From positions 1 through 6,875 of the forward strand of contig CAZHSN010000189.1 in the NCBI GenBank assembly GCA_964535125.1: a stretch of 6,875 nt of DNA. The letters run 5' to 3'. How positions within the stretch are numbered: the first letter of the stretch is position 1; every line of letters starts with the position of its first letter. Positions 1 to 4,905 of the stretch are shown here, piece after piece. Position numbers and translations under genes: made by a program. The notes under the pieces were generated by a model that saw only the letters and a list, made by a program, of their open reading frames with translations, did no database searches and was not told where the DNA came from. Origin of the DNA: CAZHSN01 sp964535125 (GTDB lineage: Bacteria > Armatimonadota > HRBIN16).

Positions 1-453
1 GTGCGCATTTTGCTGAACGGGACGTTCAACGACCTGGAGCAACGGATTACTGGAACCCCTCGCCGATGGGACATGCATCAGATTGTGACCCGCGTGACCG
101 TCAACGGGACGGTACTGCCGGATACGATCAAGATAGCATTCCGGACACGGAACGTCACAATCCAGGATCTATCCGCTGATGTGGCGCTGGCTGACAGAGA
201 TCTTGGCGTGCTGACTTTGGTGCGGGTACCCGGGACTAATCAATATACCGTACAGGCGAACGCTTATGGCGGGCTGCTGGCCACCTGGAGCGGCGCTGAT
301 GTTGTTCAATTGCCTCGGGTCATCAGCAACCGGATTGAGCCGAACACCGCAAGCGGCCAGTTGGTTGGCGACGTGTCCTCCACACCTGCGCTTCCCGTAG
401 GGACAGCGGTTGAGTTTACATTCGGTTTGGGCACAGGCACCCTGACACTGTAG
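1..453 (+). CDS. C-terminal part of an unrecognised beta-rich protein (5' truncated by window)
   Basis: An open frame runs from the first base to a TAG stop at 451-453. It begins with GTG at base 1, but nothing upstream is visible and no ribosome binding site can be judged, so this is most likely the tail of a longer gene and the GTG an internal valine codon. The 150 visible residues are rich in alternating hydrophobic and polar residues, Thr, Val and Gly (for example VTVNGTVLP, TLVRVPGTNQYTV and GLGTGTLTL near the end), which suggests beta-strands as in surface, extracellular or carbohydrate-interacting proteins. There are no cysteines, no membrane helix, no recognisable catalytic motif and no obvious C-terminal sorting signal. 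It lies 30 bases before the start of the next gene with no hairpin between, so the two may share a transcript. I do not recognise the family and assign no function. Confidence 0.6.
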   Translation: MRILLNGTFNDLEQRITGTPRRWDMHQIVTRVTVNGTVLPDTIKIAFRTRNVTIQDLSADVALADRDLGVLTLVRVPGTNQYTVQANAYGGLLATWSGADVVQLPRVISNRIEPNTASGQLVGDVSSTPALPVGTAVEFTFGLGTGTLTL

Positions 454-483
454 TTCACATGATGGAGAATGGAGATAGATAAG

Positions 484-1593
484 ATGAGATCCAGATGCGT
501 ATTGCTGAGTACGGTGTTGCTGTTGAGCTGCGCCGTTACCCAAGCGGTTGATTTGTCCATTGGAGGTTCCAGAACCCGGGGAATGGCGGGCGCCGGACTG
601 GCCGTCTCGACACGGCCGGAAAACCAGATGCACATGAACCCGGCTGCTGTGGCGTATGTGCCTAAAGCTACCCCGACCGTTGGCAATATCAATATCTCAC
701 TGACGAACATCAGCCTGCGTCAACTGCAGGATGTGTATGTGTCAGGTAACAAGGGTGCGTTTGACATCAATGACATTGCGCGGGTGATCCGTACCTTTGC
801 AGAAAAGGATCAGGTCAAAGCGCTGGTCTCTGTCGATGGGGGTCTCGCAGCCCCGGGACTGGCTGTGACCGGCGGCGTGACCGGTGATGTCCGCCTGTAC
901 ATGAACCGGACCGTACAGGACTGGGCGACCGGCCGCAGCGCGTCGCTCGCCGGAGCCAAAACGGACGCCATTGGTATCGTCGTGATGAGCGCTCCCGATG
1001 TGACAGGCGCCTTCCGCACACAGAGCGGTCAGGGTGACCTGGCGGTTGGCGGACGCGTGCGGATCCTGCGTGCGTTCTACACGCACTACTATGCCGATGA
1101 GAGTGAACTGGCCGGGAGCAATGCGGGAAAACGCGCCGCAGAGATGAACGGATCCGACTACCTTTCCAAAAGCGGTGTGTCGGTTGATGTGGGCTTTTTG
1201 TTCCAGCCTGATCCACATGGCCCTTGGCGGTATGCGTTCACAGTGGAGAACCTGCTGGAACCGAATATCAAGTTCGCCGCCACTCAACGATTTGCTGCGG
1301 ATCGTACCGCAGGCCCCACAATGGAGCTCCGCCCAATGAAGCGGAACGCCAGTGCAGGCGCGGCGTATGAACGCGGAAAGACACTCTTCGCTGTCGACTG
1401 GGTCGACATCAGTAATGCGACAGGGCAGGGAGAATTGCGCACCGGTGTGGAGCAGCGCCTGGGTAAAGGCTGGGCTGTTCGCTGCGGGTACGGCACGCGC
1501 AACGGCCTGGCTGCCGGTGTCGACATACTGGGCATATCCATATCCGTCGCAGACAAGTTCCCGTTGCAGCTGTCCCGGTCGCTTGCATTCTGA
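484..1593 (+). CDS. Putative outer-membrane beta-barrel protein (FadL/PorV/TraF-like)
   Basis: The 369-residue product starts with a clear Sec signal peptide: MRSR, a hydrophobic core (VLLSTVLLLS, residues 6-15), and a likely cleavage after VTQA at residue 21. Next comes GGSRTRGMAGAGLA (27-40) and an NPA motif at 52-54. This resembles the N-terminal pattern of FadL-, PorV- and TraF-like outer-membrane proteins, where a Gly-rich segment precedes 'NPA'. The rest alternates short amphipathic strands with turns and ends in ...LSRSLAF; a terminal Phe is the usual recognition signal of barrel proteins for the BAM machinery. ATG 484 is preferred because GGAG at 471-474 lies 9 bases upstream. The in-frame ATG at 469 has its GGAG only 1 base away and would add five residues ahead of the signal peptide. 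Barrel type and export are inferences from pattern; the substrate is unknown. A periplasmic or conjugal-transfer-TraF-like assignment is an alternative. Confidence 0.6.
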   Translation: MRSRCVLLSTVLLLSCAVTQAVDLSIGGSRTRGMAGAGLAVSTRPENQMHMNPAAVAYVPKATPTVGNINISLTNISLRQLQDVYVSGNKGAFDINDIARVIRTFAEKDQVKALVSVDGGLAAPGLAVTGGVTGDVRLYMNRTVQDWATGRSASLAGAKTDAIGIVVMSAPDVTGAFRTQSGQGDLAVGGRVRILRAFYTHYYADESELAGSNAGKRAAEMNGSDYLSKSGVSVDVGFLFQPDPHGPWRYAFTVENLLEPNIKFAATQRFAADRTAGPTMELRPMKRNASAGAAYERGKTLFAVDWVDISNATGQGELRTGVEQRLGKGWAVRCGYGTRNGLAAGVDILGISISVADKFPLQLSRSLAF

Positions 1594-1609
1594 TCCCAGG
1601 GCATTTCAC

Positions 1610-1650
1610 ACGCATGAAGGACGTCGCCTGTGGCGGCGTCCTTCACGCGT
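1610..1650 (+). terminator. Strong hairpin after the outer-membrane gene, probable terminator
   Basis: Bases 1610-1628 pair with 1632-1650 across a 3-base loop (TGT). The 19-bp stem has one A-C mismatch (1614/1646) and one G-T wobble (1624/1636). The core arms are TGAAGGACGTCGCC and GGCGGCGTCCTTCA. It starts 17 bases after the upstream stop codon and ends 20 bases before the rarA start, the normal place for a terminator. No T-run follows, so it is not a classical intrinsic terminator; it could instead stop exonucleases and stabilise the upstream mRNA. Confidence 0.6.
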
Positions 1651-1670
1651 GCTGGTGGTACCATCAATCC

Positions 1671-3041
1671 ATGAGCCTGTTTGACGCCGCACAAAACGCC
1701 TCCGGAGTCGATCCATCCGCACCGCTGGCTGCCCGCATGCGTCCCCGCACACTGGATGAACTGGTGGGGCATGTCGGCCTGCTGGGGGATATGGGTGTCA
1801 TCCGCTCCATGGTGGCGTCAGATCAGATTACATCCATGATCCTGTGGGGGCCGCCCGGCTGCGGTAAGTCGACGCTGGCGCGTATCATCGCGGCGCATAC
1901 TCAGTGCTCATTCCTGGAGTACTCGGCAGTCACCAGCGGTGTCGCTGATGTCCGTGCTGCCGTGAAACACGCCCGGGAGATGCGTGCGTTGTATGGTCGG
2001 CGCACGATTGTCTTTATTGATGAGATCCATCGGTTCTCTCGCACACAGCAGGACGCGTTTCTCCCGCATGTCGAGGATGGCACGATGATCCTGCTCGGGG
2101 CTACCACCGAAAACCCGTACTTCGCCATCACATCACCGCTGCTGAGCCGCGCCCGTGTTGTACGACTGGAACCACTGGGTGAGGACGACCTTAGACGGAT
2201 AATGGATTCGGCTCTTCGGGACGCTCAACGGGGGCTGGGCGCCATGCAGGTGCAGTTAGGAGACGAGGAACGGGCCTGGCTGGTGCGGATGTGCGGAGGA
2301 GATGCGCGCACATTACTGAATACGCTGGAGAACGCCGTGCTGACCACGCCGCCCGATACGTCCGGTGTGCGCGTCGTGACGCTATCCTCTCTGGAACGTG
2401 TGCTGCAGCAGAAAGCGACGCGGTATGACCGCACCGGTGATCAGCATTATGACACCGCATCAGCGTTTATCAAGTCCATGCGGGGTTCTGACCCCGACGC
2501 CGCGTTACATTACTTGGCCCGCATGTTGCGGGCCGGTGAGGATCCGCGGTTTATCGCCCGCAGGATGTTGATACTGGCCAGCGAGGACATCGGTAACGCC
2601 GATCCGATGGCGCTCACGGTGGCGACCAATGTGCTGCATGCGGTTCAATTTGTGGGAATGCCGGAGGCCCGGATCATCCTGGCTCAGGGTGTGACGTATC
2701 TGGCCTGTGCGCCCAAGAGCAACGCCAGCTACCTGGCTATCGACGCGGCGATAGCCGACCTGGACCGTCAACCCGAACGGCCGGTACCGCCTTCGCTGCG
2801 GGGTACCGGTTACCGTGGGGCGGCTGACCTGGGACATGGCGTGGGGTACCAGTACCCGCATGACTACCCCGGGCACTGGGTCGCACAGCGGTATCTGCCT
2901 GATGGTGCGTGGCAGACTCCGTATTACCAGCCAGTGGAGAGCGGCTACGAGCGGCGTATTGCCGAACGGCTGAACCAACTGCGGCGCCAGTCGGGAGAGC
3001 CCGAGCCGGCCAAGTGTCAGGAGGAAAACACAGAGTCATGA
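1671..3041 (+). CDS. rarA: RarA (MgsA) replication-associated recombination AAA+ ATPase
   Basis: RarA is a cytoplasmic clamp-loader-like AAA+ ATPase acting at stalled replication forks and in recombination. The 456-residue product fits the family (about 430-460). In order it shows the N-terminal PLAARMRPRTLDELVG segment (18-33), Walker A GPPGCGKST (60-68), Walker B IVFIDEIH (113-120, D117/E118), sensor 1 GATTEN (143-148), an arginine-finger region LLSRAR (157-162) and a sensor-2-like GGDARTLLN (209-217). The C-terminal tetramerisation domain carries family hallmarks: KSMRGSDPDAAL (268-279), ASEDIG (303-308), APKSN (347-351) and YPHDYPGHWV (395-404). ATG 1671 is chosen because the family begins at about MSLFD. 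The in-frame ATG at 1614 would add 19 unrelated residues encoded by the hairpin. Only a weak GGTGG at 1653-1657 precedes the start. The TGA overlaps the next start as ATGA. Every key ATPase residue is present. Confidence 0.95.
   Translation: MSLFDAAQNASGVDPSAPLAARMRPRTLDELVGHVGLLGDMGVIRSMVASDQITSMILWGPPGCGKSTLARIIAAHTQCSFLEYSAVTSGVADVRAAVKHAREMRALYGRRTIVFIDEIHRFSRTQQDAFLPHVEDGTMILLGATTENPYFAITSPLLSRARVVRLEPLGEDDLRRIMDSALRDAQRGLGAMQVQLGDEERAWLVRMCGGDARTLLNTLENAVLTTPPDTSGVRVVTLSSLERVLQQKATRYDRTGDQHYDTASAFIKSMRGSDPDAALHYLARMLRAGEDPRFIARRMLILASEDIGNADPMALTVATNVLHAVQFVGMPEARIILAQGVTYLACAPKSNASYLAIDAAIADLDRQPERPVPPSLRGTGYRGAADLGHGVGYQYPHDYPGHWVAQRYLPDGAWQTPYYQPVESGYERRIAERLNQLRRQSGEPEPAKCQEENTES
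3019..3025 (+). promoter_or_regulatory. Shine-Dalgarno for the dipeptidase gene, inside the end of rarA
   Basis: AGGAGGA lies in the last codons of rarA. Its distance to ATG 3038 is 12-13 bases, longer than the usual 5-9. No better in-frame start lies closer, and the protein family begins at about this ATG. The long spacing together with the ATGA overlap points to re-initiation by ribosomes that have just finished rarA. Confidence 0.5.
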
Positions 3042-4426
3042 ACCAACACCAGCGCGAACGCCTGGAGGCGTGGATTGATACCCATCTGGATGCGTGTGTC
3101 GCCGATCTGAGGGAGCTGGTACGCGTACCGAGCCTGCGCTCCGACCCGATGCCGGGGGCTCCGTTTGGTGAACCGATCGCCCGTGCATTGGATATCTACC
3201 AGCAATGTGCCGATCGAGCGGGTTTGCCGGTAACTCTGTATGAAGGGTATGCCCTGCACGCCGAGGCCGGTGCCGGCGAAGATGTGTGCGGTGTGTTGAC
3301 ACACGTGGATGTGGTGCCCGCCGGAGAGGGGTGGTCTGTAGATCCTTTCGGCGCGGAGGTGCTGGATGGCTATATCTACGGGCGGGGTACTGTCGACAAC
3401 AAGGGCGCTACTATAGCGGCGTTGTACGCGTTGTGGGCGCTGTGCGATCTGGACGTCTCTTTTCGCCGGCGCGTGCGGCTCGTGGTCGGCGCTGATGAGG
3501 AGTCCGGTTGGGCGTGTATGAACCATTATCTGACCCATGTGGATGAACATCCGGTGATCGGCTTTAGTCCAGACGCGGCATGGCCTCTGGTTCATGGTGA
3601 AAAGGGGATCCTCAACGTGCGGCTCACCGCACCGGCGACATCAGCAGATCTGCGCATTGAAGCCGGCGAACGCCCCAATATGGTTCCCTCCAGCGCGACC
3701 GCCTGGCTTACATCCGAGCTGCCGAAGGTCATTGAGGCCGCCGCGGCCGAGGGACTGGAAGAGGGCGACTACACCGCCGACGCCACCGGTAACGGAACCC
3801 GGCTGACGGTTCTGGGCAAGTCGGCGCATGGCTCAACACCTGCCGAGGGGGTAAACGCCGCTGGCAGGCTGTTGAGTGTGTTGCTGCGGCTGGGCTACGG
3901 CCTTGCGAATCCGTGGATGTTTGGCGCGCATGCGTTGGCGCTGGATATCCACGGTCACGCGTTGGGGATCGCCGGAAGCGATGATGTCTCCGGCGGACTG
4001 GTGAGCAACCTGGGCACACTCAGGTATGGCGGGGATGGTCTGCAGATAGAGATGAACATCCGTTATCCGGTCAGTTGGTCAGAAGATGATCTGCTGCCTT
4101 CAGTCGCTTCGACGGTGGGCCAGTGGAACATGAGAGCAGAACGTTTCGGCGGTCAGGCGCCGCACTACGTTCCAGCCGATGATGCCGGAGTACAAGCGCT
4201 GCTGCGCGTCTATCGCGAGGAAACCGGTGATCACGCTGATCCGAAGGTGATCGGCGGAGGCACCTATGCCCGCGTCGCGCCCGGTCTTGTGTCGGTGGGG
4301 AGCTGTTTTGACGGCGACGGACCGGTGCACCAGGCAGACGAGCGCCTGGCGATCGACTCGTTGCGCAAGCTGGTTGCCATCTACGCACGGATGATCTATG
4401 TGCTGGCTTGTGAACCGACTGACTGA
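3038..4426 (+). CDS. pepV: PepV/Sapep-type dipeptidase, M20 metallopeptidase family
   Basis: This is a di-zinc (or Mn-dependent) M20-family peptidase, expected to cleave dipeptides in the cytoplasm in the last step of peptide use; no signal peptide is present. The 462 residues match the PepV length (about 465-470). All M20 metal-site and catalytic elements are visible: THVDVVP with H89 and D91, GRGTVDNKG with bridging D120, ADEESGW with general base E154 and metal ligand E155, SPDAAWP with D179, and the late metal-ligand histidine in GPVHQADE (H431). The lid-domain motif GKSAHGSTPAEGVNA (260-274, H264) and GGGTYAR (406-412) are PepV/Sapep-type features. The start at 3038 overlaps the rarA stop, so it is the second gene of a two-gene unit. 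The functional link to rarA is unclear. The exact substrate range (dipeptides versus beta-Ala or D-amino-acid peptides) cannot be read from sequence. Confidence 0.92.
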   Translation: MNQHQRERLEAWIDTHLDACVADLRELVRVPSLRSDPMPGAPFGEPIARALDIYQQCADRAGLPVTLYEGYALHAEAGAGEDVCGVLTHVDVVPAGEGWSVDPFGAEVLDGYIYGRGTVDNKGATIAALYALWALCDLDVSFRRRVRLVVGADEESGWACMNHYLTHVDEHPVIGFSPDAAWPLVHGEKGILNVRLTAPATSADLRIEAGERPNMVPSSATAWLTSELPKVIEAAAAEGLEEGDYTADATGNGTRLTVLGKSAHGSTPAEGVNAAGRLLSVLLRLGYGLANPWMFGAHALALDIHGHALGIAGSDDVSGGLVSNLGTLRYGGDGLQIEMNIRYPVSWSEDDLLPSVASTVGQWNMRAERFGGQAPHYVPADDAGVQALLRVYREETGDHADPKVIGGGTYARVAPGLVSVGSCFDGDGPVHQADERLAIDSLRKLVAIYARMIYVLACEPTD

Positions 4427-4435
4427 CCGCAGACA

Positions 4436-4455
4436 AACCGGCAGCCGGGCCGGTT
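4436..4455 (+). terminator. Short GC-rich hairpin after the dipeptidase gene
   Basis: AACCGGC (4436-4442) pairs with GCCGGTT (4449-4455) over a 6-base loop. It begins 9 bases after the dipeptidase stop and precedes the metal-operon promoter, a fitting position for a terminator of the rarA-pepV unit. No T-run follows and the stem is only 7 bp, so the call is tentative. Confidence 0.4.
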
Positions 4456-4493
4456 ACATCGGGAATACAGGTGTTAATACGGACCCCAGAGCA

Positions 4494-4543
4494 TTGACGA
4501 ACTCATCCCATTAGAGAAATATATGAACAGATGCTCATATATT
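4494..4543 (+). promoter_or_regulatory. Probable promoter of the metal-efflux operon
   Basis: TTGACG at 4494-4499 matches the sigma-70 -35 consensus at five of six bases. Possible -10 boxes lie inside the AT-rich operator: AATATA at 4518-4523 (18-base spacing) or TATATG at 4520-4525 (20-base spacing). A second possibility is TATATT at 4538-4543, which has no good -35 partner. With any of these choices the repressor site covers the -10 region, as in SmtB/CadC-type promoters. The -10 choice is uncertain. Confidence 0.5.
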
Positions 4544-4554
4544 GCTCTAATGGG
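4507..4554 (+). promoter_or_regulatory. ArsR/SmtB-type 12-2-12 operator within a 48-bp palindrome
   Basis: The core half-sites are AATATATGAACA (4518-4529) and TGCTCATATATT (4532-4543), separated by GA. They differ from perfect symmetry at one pair (4527/4534) and agree with the SmtB/CadC/CzrA-type pattern of TGA-x-CA facing TG-x-TCA with AT-rich flanks. The symmetry continues outwards through CCCATTAGAG (4507-4516) and CTCTAATGGG (4545-4554). Altogether 21 of 24 base pairs of the palindrome match; the exceptions are 4517/4544, 4527/4534 and the central pair. The right arm ends in the G-run that serves as ribosome binding site of the regulator gene. It lies 9 bases before the regulator start, so autoregulation is expected. 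Confidence 0.88.
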
Positions 4555-4563
4555 GGCAGGCAG

Positions 4564-4905
4564 ATGAACGTGACAGACAGGCCAGATCAGGAACCTCCGG
4601 CCGCGGCAACCGAAATAGACGACGCTGAGTTGATTGACATGGCAGACCTGTTCAGCGCGCTGGGTGATACCACGCGGCTGCGGCTGTTGATAGCACTCAT
4701 GGACGGTCCGTTGTGCGTGAACGACCTGGTGGCGCGCTGTGCGGTCAGTGAGAGCGCTGTGTCTCATCAGCTGCGGTCGCTGCGGCTGCAGCGCCTGATC
4801 GCCCCCCAGCGCAGCGGGCAAAAGGTGTATTACAGCCTGAATGATGAACACGTGTCGGAACTCGTGAGGCTCTGCCTGGATCATGTGCGGGAGGTCTGGC
4901 GATGA
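4564..4905 (+). CDS. ArsR/SmtB-family metal-sensing repressor (zinc-type alpha-5 site)
   Basis: The 113-residue product is a winged-helix repressor expected to bind the palindrome just upstream as a dimer and release it when metal binds. Seen in order: ALGDTTRLRLL (32-42, the family's first core helix), the alpha-3 segment LCVNDLV (50-56), helix-turn-helix with recognition helix SESAVSHQLRSLR (62-74), a wing around RSGQKVYYS (83-91), and alpha-5 (94-112). Alpha-5 carries D94-x-H96-x10-H107-x2-E110, exactly the SmtB Zn ligand pattern (D104, H106, H117, E120). C51 and D54 match two ligands of the other (alpha-3N) site, but the N-terminal arm has no Cys or His, so that site looks incomplete. ATG 4564 is chosen: GGGGG at 4552-4556 lies 7 bases upstream, while the in-frame ATG 4531 sits at the centre of the operator. 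The stop overlaps the ATPase start (ATGA). Zn sensing is inferred; Co or Cd are also possible. Confidence 0.93.
   Translation: MNVTDRPDQEPPAAATEIDDAELIDMADLFSALGDTTRLRLLIALMDGPLCVNDLVARCAVSESAVSHQLRSLRLQRLIAPQRSGQKVYYSLNDEHVSELVRLCLDHVREVWR
4889..4894 (+). promoter_or_regulatory. Shine-Dalgarno for the efflux ATPase, inside the regulator gene
   Basis: GGGAGG in the last codons of the regulator gene ends 7 bases before ATG 4902, an ideal distance. Together with the ATGA overlap it fixes the ATPase start and implies coupled translation. Confidence 0.75.

Noticed and set aside
742..1287. 181-codon open frame on the minus strand opposite the barrel gene
   Set aside because: It lies wholly inside a well-supported + strand gene, is rich in His/Arg/Cys as shadow frames in GC-rich DNA are, and shows no motif.
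1614..1670. Earlier in-frame ATG for rarA
   Set aside because: The 19 extra residues are encoded by the hairpin, resemble nothing in RarA, and the family start matches ATG 1671.
2780..2860. Cluster of GGTACC-containing short palindromes inside rarA
   Set aside because: The bases encode conserved residues of the RarA C-terminus (Gly-Thr-Gly-Tyr and Gly-Tyr-Gln-Tyr stretches), so codon constraint explains the repetition.
2909..3037. Upstream extension of the dipeptidase frame into rarA
   Set aside because: It would overlap rarA by more than 130 bases; the extension is Ala/Arg-rich without family similarity, and ATG 3038 gives the usual PepV length.
3017..3595. 192-codon minus-strand frame opposite the dipeptidase start
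   Set aside because: The opposite + strand frame carries conserved M20 catalytic motifs across the same bases; the minus frame has no recognisable domain.
4531..4563. Earlier in-frame ATG for the metal sensor
   Set aside because: It sits in the centre of the operator palindrome with no ribosome binding site; ATG 4564 has a G-rich site 7 bases upstream and gives a normal family length.
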